A stretch of 64,000 bases of DNA from positions 320,550 through 384,549 of the forward strand of contig NZ_LMJF01000015.1 of assembly GCF_001429785.1 (NCBI RefSeq), written 5' to 3'. The translations under genes were made by a program, and so were the position numbers. The DNA comes from Lysobacter sp. Root916 (lineage in GTDB: Bacteria > Pseudomonadota > Gammaproteobacteria > Xanthomonadales > Xanthomonadaceae). Under the pieces are notes generated by a model. It was given only the letters and a program-made list of their open reading frames with translations, was not told where the DNA came from and did no database searches. Below, one piece after another: positions 8,146 through 19,444 of this stretch. How positions within the stretch are numbered: position 1 is the first letter of the stretch; each line of letters begins with the position of its first letter.

Positions 8146-8835
8146 ATGAAGTTGCGTTTGATTGCTGCCGCCGCCATCGCGGCCCTGGCTCTGACCGCCG
8201 GCAACGCCGTCGCGCAGGACACTTCGTCCGAGAAAGGCAAGCTCAGCTACGCGCTGGGCTACGACCTCGGCCGCAACGCCGTCGAAAGCGGCGAGCAGGT
8301 CGATGTGAACACCATCATCAAGGGCCTGCAGGACGGTTACGGCAAAAAGCAGCCGTCGGTGCCGGTCGACCAGCTGCGCACCGCCGTGCAGAACATGCAG
8401 AAGCGCCAGCAGGACAAGGCCAAGGCCGAGTGGGAAAAGGCCGCCGCCGAGAACAAGACCAAGAGCGACACCTACCTGGCCCAGAACAAGGCCAAGGCCG
8501 GCGTGAAGACCCTGCCCAGCGGCGTGCAGTACCGCGTGATCGAAGTCGGCACCGGCGCCAAGCCGACCCAGACCAACACCGTGCAGTTGGAAGTCGCGGG
8601 CCCCTACGCTTGGGGCGAGCGTCCGGCGCAGGCGCGTCCGGCGCAGGCGATCCCCGCCATCAAGGTCAGCGAGATCGAAATGGCCGCGATGCGCGAAGTG
8701 CTGCTGCAGATGCCGACCGGTTCGAAGTGGGAAGTGACCCTGCCGCCGGCGTCCGCTTACGGCGCCGATCCGCGCACGCCGTTCCCGCCGAACGTGGCGG
8801 TGCAGTTCGAAATCAAGTTGATCAGCACCAAGTAA
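8146..8835 (+). CDS. FKBP-like periplasmic protein with a degenerate C-terminal domain
   Basis: A 229-residue secreted protein (signal peptide to about residue 24) with an FkpA/Mip-like N-terminal dimerisation region (SYALGYDLGRN and long helices to about 120) and a C-terminal FKBP fold. The end of the fold is recognisable (TLPPASAYG, PPNVAVQFEIKLIS). The stretch that should carry the active-site Asp and the VIPGW-type motif is replaced by a Pro/Ala/Gln-rich segment (about 153-171). Prolyl isomerase activity is therefore doubtful, and a chaperone role is more likely. The ATG at 8146 was chosen for its GGAG and signal peptide. A leader hairpin (8101-8122) and a strong terminator bracket it as a single transcript. 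Confidence 0.82.
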   Translation: MKLRLIAAAAIAALALTAGNAVAQDTSSEKGKLSYALGYDLGRNAVESGEQVDVNTIIKGLQDGYGKKQPSVPVDQLRTAVQNMQKRQQDKAKAEWEKAAAENKTKSDTYLAQNKAKAGVKTLPSGVQYRVIEVGTGAKPTQTNTVQLEVAGPYAWGERPAQARPAQAIPAIKVSEIEMAAMREVLLQMPTGSKWEVTLPPASAYGADPRTPFPPNVAVQFEIKLISTK

Positions 8836-8855
8836 GCCGATCGCTGAGTTGTCAG

Positions 8856-8886
8856 GTTGCGCCGGCCCTGCCGGCGCAACTTTTTT
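8856..8886 (+). terminator. Intrinsic terminator of the FKBP-like gene
   Basis: A perfect 11-bp stem (gttgcgccggc/gccggcgcaac) with a 3-nt loop is followed by six T residues, 20 nt after the stop codon. Confidence 0.92.
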
Positions 8887-9034
8887 GAGCAGTCCACCGG
8901 CCTGGCCGGAGTAGTTTGCGAATCACCCGTCGGCTCCGCCGGCGGGGCGTTGAACCCGGCCACGGCCGGTGCGATGCGGCCCCTGCGGCCGCCCTGACGG
9001 TCGCGCGAGGATGCGCGGCTTGGTGGTGTGGCGA

Positions 9035-9220
9035 ATGAGCTTCCAATTTCGTGCGGTACTGAGCCCTTGCATCGGCGTTTGCACGCTGGATGAGCAGGGC
9101 CTGTGCGAAGGCTGTCACCGCACCACGGCCGAGATCGCGCGTTGGTCGCAGATGAACGACGACGAGCGTCTGCGGCTGATGGAACACGTGCTGCCCGACC
9201 GCGAGTCGCGACGCCGGTGA
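9035..9220 (+). CDS. DUF1289 small cysteine protein
   Basis: A 61-residue protein matching the DUF1289 pattern: SPCIGVCTLDEQGLCEGC places cysteines at 12, 16, 24 and 27 (CxxxCx7CxxC), followed by the typical ...IARWSQMNDDERLRLM helix. The cysteines probably bind a metal; the family function is unknown. The ATG at 9035 begins just before the conserved core. An upstream in-frame ATG at 9011 would add eight residues. The stop overlaps the downstream Nudix gene as GTGA, making this the first gene of a coupled operon with nudL and the sulfurtransferase. Confidence 0.85.
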   Translation: MSFQFRAVLSPCIGVCTLDEQGLCEGCHRTTAEIARWSQMNDDERLRLMEHVLPDRESRRR

Positions 9221-9846
9221 GCGCGTCGCCGCCCGATCATCCGATCGACTATCCGCGGCTGCGCGAGGCGCTGTACCCCCTTGCCCGCGAGCCCGCCGGC
9301 GACGCCTGGAACCTGGACGAACTGCACGGCCTGCTGCCCGAGGCCGAGCCCGCGCGCGCCGCGGTGCTGGTGGGCCTGGTCCCGCGCGCGGACGGCACCC
9401 GCGTGCTGCTCACGCGCCGCACCGATGCGCTGCGCCAGCATGGCGGCCAGGTCAGCTTTCCCGGCGGTCGCATCGAAACCGCCGACGCCGACGCGGTGGC
9501 CGCGGCGATCCGCGAAACCGGCGAGGAGATCGGCCTGGCGCCGGCGCAGATCGCGCCGCTGGGTTATCTCGATCCGCTCGCCACCATCACCGGCTTCCGC
9601 GTGCTGCCGGTGGTGGCGACGATAGACCGCGACTACGTGGCGCGGCCGGACCCGAACGAAGTCGCGGATGTGTTCGAAGTGTCGCTGGCCTATCTGATGG
9701 ATCCGGCCAACCTGACCACGCACACCCTCGATTACCGCGGCCGCGCGCGCCAGGTGCTGGAGTTCCGCTATCCGGACCAGCGCATCTGGGGCGCGACCGC
9801 CTCGATGCTGTTGAACCTGCGGCAACGCCTGGAGGCGATCGCATGA
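9217..9846 (+). CDS. nudL: Nudix hydrolase, CoA pyrophosphatase type
   Basis: Predicted to cleave the pyrophosphate of coenzyme A or its thioesters. The 209-residue product has the CoA-pyrophosphatase signature LLTRRTDALRQHGGQVSFPG directly before a Nudix box (G84 ... AAIRETGEEIGL, with the catalytic REtgEE at about 99-104). The GTG start overlaps the DUF1289 stop by four bases, and the gene's own stop overlaps the next ATG (ATGA). The family assignment is firm; the exact substrate is inferred from the signature. Confidence 0.88.
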   Translation: MSASPPDHPIDYPRLREALYPLAREPAGDAWNLDELHGLLPEAEPARAAVLVGLVPRADGTRVLLTRRTDALRQHGGQVSFPGGRIETADADAVAAAIRETGEEIGLAPAQIAPLGYLDPLATITGFRVLPVVATIDRDYVARPDPNEVADVFEVSLAYLMDPANLTTHTLDYRGRARQVLEFRYPDQRIWGATASMLLNLRQRLEAIA

Positions 9847-10694
9847 CCGACTGGACCACCTTGGTGTCCGCGCAGGACCTGGCCGCGCAACTGGGCCGCG
9901 AGGATCTGATCGTGATCGACGCCCGCTCCGGCCTGGGCGATCCCGAGGCCGGCCCCGCGGCGTATGCGCAGGCGCATATCCCGGGCGCGCGTTACGCGCA
10001 TCTGGACCGCGACCTGTCGGATCACCGCAAGCGCAACGCCGGCCGCCACCCCTGGCCCGACGGCGCCGACTTCACGGCCACCCTGGAGCGCTGGGGCGTG
10101 TCGCCCGACGACCAGGTCGTGGCCTACGACCACGGCGACGGCGCACTGGCCGCGGCGCGCCTGTGGGCGCTGTTGCGCCTGCTCGGGCATCGGCGCGTGG
10201 CCGTGCTCGACGGCGGCTGGCAGCGCTGGACCGCGCTCGGTCTGCCGACCGACGCCATGGTGCCGACGCCGCAGCCGAGCCGCTATCCGGGCAATTTCGA
10301 CCAGCACCGCCTGCTGGACGCCGATGCCGTGCGCGCGCATCTCGACGCCGGCGGCCTGCTGATCGACGCGCGCGCGGCCGAACGCTTCCGCGGCGACGTC
10401 GAACCGCTGGACCGCGTCGCCGGCCACGTGCCCGGCGCGCGCAACCGTCCGTATGCGCAGAACCTGCAGGACGGCGGTTTCAAGCCGGCCGGCGAACTCG
10501 CGCAGGGTTTCGCCGCGGTGATGGGCGAGCAGGCGCCGCAACAGACCGTGGTGATGTGCGGCTCCGGCGTCACCGCCTGCCATCACCTGCTGGCGATGGA
10601 ACATGCCGGCCTGCCGGGCGCGGGCTTGTTCACCGGCTCGTGGAGCGGCTGGATCGACGATCCCTCGCGCCCGATCGCGACCGGCGAAGCCTAA
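9843..10694 (+). CDS. sseA: Sulfurtransferase, rhodanese/3-mercaptopyruvate type
   Basis: Two-domain rhodanese, 283 residues, that transfers sulfane sulfur. The N-terminal non-catalytic domain contains IPGARYAHLDRDLSD. The catalytic domain carries the active-site loop CGSGVTA with Cys at about 239. A CGSGV(T)A loop is characteristic of 3-mercaptopyruvate sulfurtransferases rather than thiosulfate rhodaneses (CRxGxx). It starts within the nudL stop codon (ATGA). Two palindromic repeats follow the stop and may end the transcript. Confidence 0.88.
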   Translation: MTDWTTLVSAQDLAAQLGREDLIVIDARSGLGDPEAGPAAYAQAHIPGARYAHLDRDLSDHRKRNAGRHPWPDGADFTATLERWGVSPDDQVVAYDHGDGALAAARLWALLRLLGHRRVAVLDGGWQRWTALGLPTDAMVPTPQPSRYPGNFDQHRLLDADAVRAHLDAGGLLIDARAAERFRGDVEPLDRVAGHVPGARNRPYAQNLQDGGFKPAGELAQGFAAVMGEQAPQQTVVMCGSGVTACHHLLAMEHAGLPGAGLFTGSWSGWIDDPSRPIATGEA

Positions 10695-10730
10695 ACCTCC
10701 GCTGGCTTTTGTTTCGCCCTTGCTTGTCTT

Positions 10731-11106
10731 CCCCCTTTGAAAAAGGGTGAAGGCGTGCGTTTACGAACCGCAGGTTCGTGCGCGACTGAACGCCGGCGGG
10801 CTGTGCCCGCTGGCCGGACGGATTGAGGGGGATTTGCTTTGCGATCCCCGCGCAACCGATTCAACAGCGTCCCCACGAACGTAGGGTGCGGTGAGCGACC
10901 GCGAACCGCACCATCGCGCCCTCCGATTCCCGCGCCGGTGCGGTTATCCCCGCTGGTCTTCCCCCTTTGAAAAAGGGGGATTGAGGGGGATTTGCTTTGC
11001 GATCCCCGCGCAACCGATTCAACAGCATCCCCACGAACGCAGAGTGCGGTGAGCGAACGCGAACCGCACCAACGCGCCTTCCGATTCCCGCGCCCGTGCG
11101 GTTATC
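10731..11106. repeat. Tandem pair of about 127-bp intergenic repeats with cccctttgaaaaaggggg palindromes
   Basis: The 437-base gap after the sulfurtransferase contains no gene. A unit of about 127 bases occurs twice as diverged direct copies, 10822-10948 and 10980-11106. Each runs from attgagggggatttgc through aaccgattcaacagc to gcggttatc. Each is associated with a short palindrome of the form cccctttgaaaaaggggg, at 10731-10747 (shorter) and 10961-10979. Related palindromes recur at 16146-16260 and 32960-33000. They could act as terminators, but their main nature is a dispersed genomic repeat. Confidence 0.75.
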
Positions 11107-11131
11107 ACCGCACCTTACGGGTTCCTCGGCG

Positions 11132-11890
11132 CTACTTGCCCAACTTCGCCACCAAGGCCTGCAAGGCCCCCTGCGTCGAAGGCTGATACCAAGCCTCGAT
11201 GAAGTGCTGCAGACGGATGTACTGCGGCTGCATCGCCTCGATCAGATCGGCGCGCGCGATCAAGCGCGTCTGCAGCATCGCCGCACGCGGCAGCGCCAGC
11301 AGGTGCTCCAGCCAGACCCGGGCGCGGGTAGCGACGTTGTCGATGTCGGTCAGCTCATCGACCAGACCCGCTTGCAGCGCCTGTTCGGCGTCCAGCATTT
11401 CGCCGGCGACCAGCAGGCGTTCGGCGCGATAGTTGCCGACCACGCGCCGCATCAGGCGCTGGATGCCTTCCGGCGCGACCAGGCCGACCTGGGTTTCGTT
11501 GAGGCCGATCCGGAACGGGCCGGAGGCCATGACGCGGTAGTCGCAGCACAGCGCCAGCACGCAGCCGCCGGCGGGGGCATGGCCGGCCAGCGCGGCCACC
11601 ACCGGCACCGGGCTGGCGGCCAGCGCCAGCGCGGTGTCGAAGAAGGCCTGCCAGGCCGCCATCAGGGCGTCGCGGTCCGCACCCAGCGACAACAGATGCG
11701 GCACGTCCAGACCGGCCGAGAACACCTTGGGGCCGCCGGACAGCACGATGCCCTGGGCGCCGTCCGCGATCGCCTGGCCCAGCGCGGCGCGCAGGTCCTG
11801 GCAGAGGCTGGGGTTGAGCGCATTGACCGGCGCGCGCGCCAGCTGCAACTCGACGATTTCGCCGTGGGTGGTGGCGGTGACTAGGCTCAT
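11132..11890 (-). CDS. Delta3,Delta2-enoyl-CoA isomerase-like protein (ECI1-like crotonase)
   Basis: A 252-residue crotonase-fold protein. The segment APAGGCVLALCCDYR lacks the first hydratase glutamate (Val takes its place), while GLNETQVGLVAPEG keeps the second at about residue 132. This one-glutamate arrangement, including the ACPAGGC-like and IGLNETQ wording, is typical of mitochondrial-type Delta3-Delta2 enoyl-CoA isomerases that shift double bonds of unsaturated fatty acids into beta-oxidation. I infer that function from active-site residues only. It is a single gene, divergent from the copper chaperone gene 55 nt away. Confidence 0.82.
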   Translation of the reverse strand: MSLVTATTHGEIVELQLARAPVNALNPSLCQDLRAALGQAIADGAQGIVLSGGPKVFSAGLDVPHLLSLGADRDALMAAWQAFFDTALALAASPVPVVAALAGHAPAGGCVLALCCDYRVMASGPFRIGLNETQVGLVAPEGIQRLMRRVVGNYRAERLLVAGEMLDAEQALQAGLVDELTDIDNVATRARVWLEHLLALPRAAMLQTRLIARADLIEAMQPQYIRLQHFIEAWYQPSTQGALQALVAKLGK

Positions 11891-11944
11891 GGGCGCTCCT
11901 GCGCGGCGATTCGGGACGGAAAGCTCAGGCGCTATCATAGGCCG

Positions 11945-12394
11945 ATGAAGCCGCCCCGTTCTCGCACCGCCTTTCACGTTCTGGCGCTGCTGTGCGCCCT
12001 GTGCGTCGCGCCGTCGGCGCAGGCGCGTGGCTGCACCGCGCGCATCGTCGACGGCTGGGTACGCCTGCCGCCCGCGCAGATGCCGATGATGGCCGGCTTC
12101 GGCCGCATCGAGAACCGCTGCCCGACCCCGATCACCATCGTCGGCGTCAGCAGCCCGGCTTTCGGCGACTCCTCGCTGCACGAAACCCGCATCGTCGACG
12201 GCATCAGCCGCATGCGCGCGCTGCCGGAACTGCGGATCGCGCCCGACGGCAACGCCACCCTCAAACCCGGCGGCATGCATCTGATGTTGATGCAGCCGCA
12301 TGCGCCGCTGAAGCCGGGCAGCAAGGTGGTGGTGGAGTTCGCGCTCAAGGGCGGCGGGGTGCTGCGCGGCGAGCTGGAAGCGCGCAAGCCTTAA
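11945..12394 (+). CDS. Periplasmic copper chaperone PCu(A)C
   Basis: A 149-residue secreted copper(I) carrier of the PCu(A)C (DUF461) family, which delivers copper to cytochrome oxidase or other sites. The signal peptide ends near AQA-R (about residue 28). The copper motif H-x10-M-x21-H-x-M is met exactly by His79, Met90, His112 and Met114. A possible -10 element (tatcat, 11933-11938) lies only seven bases before the ATG, so the message may be nearly leaderless. No Sco or oxidase genes are next to it. The gene is divergent from the enoyl-CoA isomerase. Confidence 0.92.
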   Translation: MKPPRSRTAFHVLALLCALCVAPSAQARGCTARIVDGWVRLPPAQMPMMAGFGRIENRCPTPITIVGVSSPAFGDSSLHETRIVDGISRMRALPELRIAPDGNATLKPGGMHLMLMQPHAPLKPGSKVVVEFALKGGGVLRGELEARKP

Positions 12395-12577
12395 AGCAAC
12401 GCCGGTGCGCTGATCGCCACCGCCCACGAAGACAACGCGCTCGTCTATCTTCCCGTCGACAACGGATGCGGACGCGCGTTGTCGAACCGCCACTTCGTGC
12501 ACGACCGAACGCCAACGTGCTATGCCCGCTGGCAGGACGGATGACCAGGGGTTCGCCGTGCGCTGCCTGCGAGCGCC

Positions 12578-12993
12578 TCAGCGCTCGATCGCTTCCAACA
12601 CCGCCGCCGGCAGCGGCACCGGACGGCCGCTGGCGCGGTCGATCCAGACCACCACCACATGGCCGTCGCAGTACAGCGCGCTGCCGTCCTCGGCCACGAT
12701 GCGGTGGCCGATGGTCAGGCTGGTGCTGCCCACGCGCTGCGTGTACAGCTCCACCGCCACCGCCGACGGATAGGGAATGGGCAGCCGGTAGTTCAACTGC
12801 ACGGCCGCCAGCAGCGGCGCGTTGGTCTCGCTGACCCATTCGCCGTCCCAGCTCGCGAACCAGCGGATGCGGGTTTCCTCGAGGTAGGTCAGGAAGTTGG
12901 AGTTGTTGACGTGATTGAACGCGTCCAGATCGCGCCAGCGCAGCTCGATCGGCATGCGGAACAGCACGGGCGCGGCGGTGTCGGTGGTTTCGG

Positions 12994-12997
<4 letters not shown>
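12578..12997 (-). CDS. Acyl-CoA thioesterase, YbgC/4HBT hotdog fold
   Basis: A 139-residue hotdog-fold protein. The stretch [21 protein letters not shown] (about 20-40) carries the catalytic Asp and the DxxxHVNNxxYL-type pattern of 4-hydroxybenzoyl-CoA thioesterase relatives. It probably hydrolyses an acyl-CoA; the substrate is unknown. Its ATG overlaps the uvrA stop (ATGA), an unusual partnership with a DNA-repair gene that probably reflects only co-transcription. Confidence 0.85.
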
Positions 12998-15918
<2,921 letters not shown>

Positions 15919-16278
15919 CGTTTGCCTGCAATGGGGGAGGGCGCCGGCGCCCGAGGCGACGGCGAACAGAAGAGCGTATCGAGTGCGGAAGATGGGGGCA
16001 AATCCGCGGAACGGAAGGGCCGCGAAGAGGACCTGTCGCAGGCCTGATCGCGACGGTGGTTTCGTTTGCGGCGAAGAGCGGCGGAGGGCGGCTGCGGGAT
16101 CGGGTGTACTGGATCGAGCATTGGGGAAGGGCAAATCCCCCTAGCCCCCCTTTTTCAAAGGGGGGAACGGCTGGATTACTTCAGTAGAGGGAAGCTGCTC
16201 CGATTCTTGAGGGCTAGCTTGTCTTCCCCCTTTGAAAAAGGGGGATTGAGGGGGATTTGCTTTTCCCGTCCCCCGCCC
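15919..16278. repeat. Intergenic region with two opposed dispersed palindromes
   Basis: No gene is supported in the 453 bases between uvrA and the OmpA-like gene. Two copies of the cccctttgaaaaaggggg element lie here in opposite orientation, at 16146-16167 and 16222-16260, the latter with the full attgagggggatttgc tail. Short reading frames across them are repeat-derived. The uvrA promoter should lie within 15930-16140; I saw no convincing SOS box. Confidence 0.6.
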
Positions 16279-16310
16279 AAAAAAACGCCGGCGCAAACAG
16301 CTCGCCGGCG
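16279..16310 (-). terminator. Intrinsic terminator of the OmpA-like lipoprotein gene
   Basis: A perfect 8-bp stem (cgccggcg/cgccggcg, 9-nt loop) is followed on the minus strand by seven T residues. It lies about 62 nt after the stop codon. Confidence 0.9.
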
Positions 16311-16371
16311 AGGGCCTGGAGAGAGGCCGGTTACGTAATCGGGGGCGGCCGCCGCGCTGCCGGCCGCCGTG

Positions 16372-17238
16372 TCATTTGACCAGCTTGAAACTGATGCCGC
16401 GCCCGCTGTCGGGCCCCGCGGCCTTGGTCTCGATCGCGCCCGGGCTGACGCCGTTCACGACCAGCAGCACCTTGACCGCCTCGGCGCGGGCCTTGGACAG
16501 CGCCTGCTCCTCCTCGCTGGCGCCGCCGCCGGGCGGGCCGTAGATCTCCACGCGGGTCTGCGCGGGCGCGGCCTGGATGGCCTTGGCGGCATCGCCCAGG
16601 GCGTCCAGGCTGGCGGCGGCGATGCGCGCGCTGTCGCCTTCGAACGCGATCGGGGTCTGGTTCAGGGCCCGGACCACCTCGGCGGCGCTGGCCTGCTTGT
16701 CCAGCGCGGCGAGGGCGGCGTTGGCCGGCCCCGCGCCCACGCCCTCGAACAGGCCGGTGTAGGCGTAGCCGGGGTAGAGCGTGCGCGCCTGTTCCAGAAG
16801 GGCGGCGCGATCGGCCTCGGCGACCTGGCCGCTGAGCTCGATGCGCTGGCCCTGGAAACTGACCGCGGCGCCGGGCTGCTGGAAGGCGGTGGCGAACTTG
16901 GGCAGGTTGGCGGCCCAGGCGGCCGGGCGCGCGTAGGGATCGACGGCGAGGTCGCCGGATACCCCTTCGGCGCCGTAGGCGTGGGCGAGCGCGGCGATCA
17001 CCGCCTGCTTGGCGGCCTCGCTGTCGACGTTGCCGTCGTAGCGCAGATTGCCGTTGTTGTTGACCAGGCTGAGCTTGGCGTCGTAACGCGGCACCGGCGC
17101 GGCCTCGGCAGTCTTGGCTGTCTGCGCCTCGCTGCCGGCGGGGCCGCGGTTGCAGGCGGCCAGGCCGGCCACGCAGACCAGCGTCAGCAAGACGGCGCCG
17201 ACGCGATGCCGACGCGGGAATGGGGTGTGGGGATGCAT
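16372..17238 (-). CDS. OmpA-family lipoprotein
   Basis: A 288-residue predicted outer-membrane lipoprotein. The signal peptide ends in the lipobox AGLAAC. The middle region resembles BON-like folding (NLRYDGNVDSEAAKQAVI and IELSGQVAEADRAALLEQA). The C-terminal third looks OmpA-like (IAFEGDSARIAAASLDALGD ... TRVEIYGPPG ... LSKARAEAVKVLLVVNGV), which in this family binds peptidoglycan. The ATG at 17238 is preceded by GGAG at six bases. It has its own terminator and stands alone. An envelope-anchoring or stress role is inferred. Confidence 0.8.
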   Translation of the reverse strand: MHPHTPFPRRHRVGAVLLTLVCVAGLAACNRGPAGSEAQTAKTAEAAPVPRYDAKLSLVNNNGNLRYDGNVDSEAAKQAVIAALAHAYGAEGVSGDLAVDPYARPAAWAANLPKFATAFQQPGAAVSFQGQRIELSGQVAEADRAALLEQARTLYPGYAYTGLFEGVGAGPANAALAALDKQASAAEVVRALNQTPIAFEGDSARIAAASLDALGDAAKAIQAAPAQTRVEIYGPPGGGASEEEQALSKARAEAVKVLLVVNGVSPGAIETKAAGPDSGRGISFKLVK

Positions 17239-17313
17239 GCAGACTCCAGAACGGTAGCAGGGGAACGACGGGTCGGCGGACCCGCGCATGCGCGGCGGGT
17301 CGCGGCCCGGTAG

Positions 17314-17341
17314 CGGAGGGCCCGGCATGCCGGGCCCTCCG
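17314..17341 (-). terminator. Long hairpin after the subtilase gene
   Basis: A perfect 13-bp inverted repeat (cggagggcccggc/gccgggccctccg, 2-nt spacer) lies 16 nt after the protease stop. It has no U tract, so it may act as a message-stabilising 3' structure or a Rho-assisted terminator. Confidence 0.5.
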
Positions 17342-17356
17342 TGTTGCATGCCGCGA

Positions 17357-19444
17357 TCAGCGCTTGGAGGAGGCGTACTCGATCTCCACGGGGTCGGCGC
17401 ATTCCTGCGTACCGTTGTTGCACAGCTTGTAGCTCATGGTGCCGGTGCCGATGATCCGGAAGGTATCGGTGGTGGCGCCGTTGTTACGCACGGTCTTGAG
17501 GATCGCGCCGTTACGGTAGACGTCGATGTTGCGCTTGCCCGCCTGCCAGGTCAGATCCACGCGGGTGCGGTGGTTGGTGAGCGGGGTCGCTTCGGCCTCG
17601 ACCGCGCGCGGCCAGTTGGCGTCGGTGAAGCTGGGGTACAGCGACACGCCGGCGGAGTTGCTGAAGCCCTTGATCGTCACGTACCAGATGCCGCCCTGCG
17701 GTGCCGGGAAGAAGCAGTTCTCGTTGTTGCCGGAACTGAACGGACGGCAGTCGTAGGAGGTGTTGGTCGGCGGGGTGCCGCGCTTGACGTAGATGTCCGC
17801 GTCGCCGGTGCCGCCGTACATGGCGAACAACAGGTTGGACGCGCCGTTGGGCACCAGCAGCTGGTAACGCACGTTGCCGCCGGCCAGCACTTCGATGCCG
17901 GTGACGGTGACGCCGTTGGACAGCGGGGTGGCCGGTTCCGGCGCCGGCGGCGGCGGCGGATCGGCCGGCAGCGCTTCGGCGCCGGAAGCCACGGCCACCG
18001 CGTAGCGGGCGTCGACGATGCCGGCGCCGCAGGGCTTGTCGTAGTTGCAGCCGCTCGGGAAGCCGCCGGACGCGTAAGCGGTGTTCTCGAGGATCTTCTT
18101 GATCTGCGCCGGGGTCTTCGGCGTCGGCGCCGCGGCCTGCATCAGCGCGACCACGCCGGCGACGTGCGGAGCCGCCATCGAGGTGCCCGCCATCCAGGCG
18201 TAGCCGTCGCCTTCCTGGCCCTGCAGGCCCAGGTTCAAGGTCGACAGGATGTTGTCGGCCGCCGGAGTGACGCCCGAACCGCCGGGCGCGGCCACGTCGA
18301 CCACGGCGCCGAAGTTCGAATAACCGGCCAGCGTGCCGGTCGGGCCGACCGCGGACACGGTGATCACGTCGTTGCAGCTCGCCGGCGAGTAGCCGGCCGC
18401 ATCGGCCGAGGAATTGCCCGCCGCCACCACGACCGTGGTGCCGCGACCGGCCGCCGCGGTGTAGGCGGCCTGCTCGGCGACCGAGCACGCACCGCCGCCG
18501 CCGAGGCTGAGGTTGATGACTTCGGCCGGGGTGGCGTTGGCCGGCACGCCGGTGACAGTGCCGCCGGAGGCCCAGGTCACCGCGTCGATGATGTCGGACT
18601 CGTAACCGCCGCACTTGCCCAGCACGCGCACCGGCTGGACCTTGGCGCCGAACGCGACGCCGGCCACGCCGACGCCGTTGTTGGTCGAGGCGGCGATGGT
18701 GCCGCTGACGTGGGTGCCGTGCCAGCTGCTGTCCTCGGGAATGCCGAAGATGTTGCATTCGCCGTCGTGCCAATCGCCCGGATCGTTCGGGTCGGCATCG
18801 CGGCCGTCGCCGTCGACGCTAACGTCCGGATCGATGATGAAGTCGTAACCGGCGACCAGGTTGCCGATCAGATCGGCGTGCGGGGTGATGCCGGTGTCGA
18901 GCACCGCGACCACGACGCCATCGCCGGTGCTCAGGTCCCAAGCCGGCTCGGCGTTGATGCCGCCGGGGCCGTTCTTGTAATGCCACTGCTGCGCGTAGCC
19001 CGGGTCGTTCGGGACCAGCAGCGGCTTGCGCAGACGATCGGGTTCGACCGCGAGCACGTTCGGGTCCTTCATCAGCTCGATCATCAGCTGCTTGCTGGCC
19101 ACGCTGTCGAGCTTGCGCTCGGTGCGGATCAGCGCGGCGCCGGTGGCCAGCGTGCGCATCGGCGCGATGCCCAGGCCCAGCGCCTTCGACGCGCTGGCGA
19201 GTTGGGTGCCGACCTTGGCCGCGGCGACGCCCTTGGCGTTGCTGGTGCCCTTGAAGGTGATGATGTAGCGGTCGTATTGGGCCGGCTGTTCCTTAGCCGC
19301 CTTCGCCGCCTGCGGGGACAAGGTCGAGACCTTGGTCTTGTTGGCCGTCGGCAGCTTGCCGCCGGAATAGGCCGCGGGCGCGATCACGATCGCGGTGGCG
19401 ATGGCCAGTGCGGTCCATTTCATAGAACGTGCTTTGCGAGTCAT
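17357..19444 (-). CDS. Secreted subtilisin-like serine protease (S8) with C-terminal PPC domain
   Basis: A 695-residue exported protease. In order it has a signal peptide (about 8-27), an I9-like inhibitory propeptide (YDRYIITFKG from about 58, to about 140), the S8 catalytic domain with Asp183 (VLDTGITPH), His242 (HGTHVSGT), oxyanion Asn343 and Ser421 (GTSMAAPHVAG), a proline-rich linker (about 505-520), a prepeptidase C-terminal (PPC) domain (DADIYVKRGTPP, WYVTIKGFS), and a final beta domain with DLTWQAGKRNIDVYRNG. The ATG at 19444 was chosen because AAGGA lies eight bases upstream. The protein is probably released after prodomain and PPC cleavage, in keeping with a predatory or saprophytic exoenzyme set. 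Confidence 0.93.
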   Translation of the reverse strand: MTRKARSMKWTALAIATAIVIAPAAYSGGKLPTANKTKVSTLSPQAAKAAKEQPAQYDRYIITFKGTSNAKGVAAAKVGTQLASASKALGLGIAPMRTLATGAALIRTERKLDSVASKQLMIELMKDPNVLAVEPDRLRKPLLVPNDPGYAQQWHYKNGPGGINAEPAWDLSTGDGVVVAVLDTGITPHADLIGNLVAGYDFIIDPDVSVDGDGRDADPNDPGDWHDGECNIFGIPEDSSWHGTHVSGTIAASTNNGVGVAGVAFGAKVQPVRVLGKCGGYESDIIDAVTWASGGTVTGVPANATPAEVINLSLGGGGACSVAEQAAYTAAAGRGTTVVVAAGNSSADAAGYSPASCNDVITVSAVGPTGTLAGYSNFGAVVDVAAPGGSGVTPAADNILSTLNLGLQGQEGDGYAWMAGTSMAAPHVAGVVALMQAAAPTPKTPAQIKKILENTAYASGGFPSGCNYDKPCGAGIVDARYAVAVASGAEALPADPPPPPAPEPATPLSNGVTVTGIEVLAGGNVRYQLLVPNGASNLLFAMYGGTGDADIYVKRGTPPTNTSYDCRPFSSGNNENCFFPAPQGGIWYVTIKGFSNSAGVSLYPSFTDANWPRAVEAEATPLTNHRTRVDLTWQAGKRNIDVYRNGAILKTVRNNGATTDTFRIIGTGTMSYKLCNNGTQECADPVEIEYASSKR

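Noticed and set aside
15919-16140. SOS (LexA) box upstream of uvrA
   Set aside because: No match close to a CTG-N10-CAG or Xanthomonadales-type TTAGTA palindrome was found by eye.
16066-16338. Short plus-strand frame of about 90 codons
   Set aside because: It is built from two dispersed palindromic repeats and a terminator.
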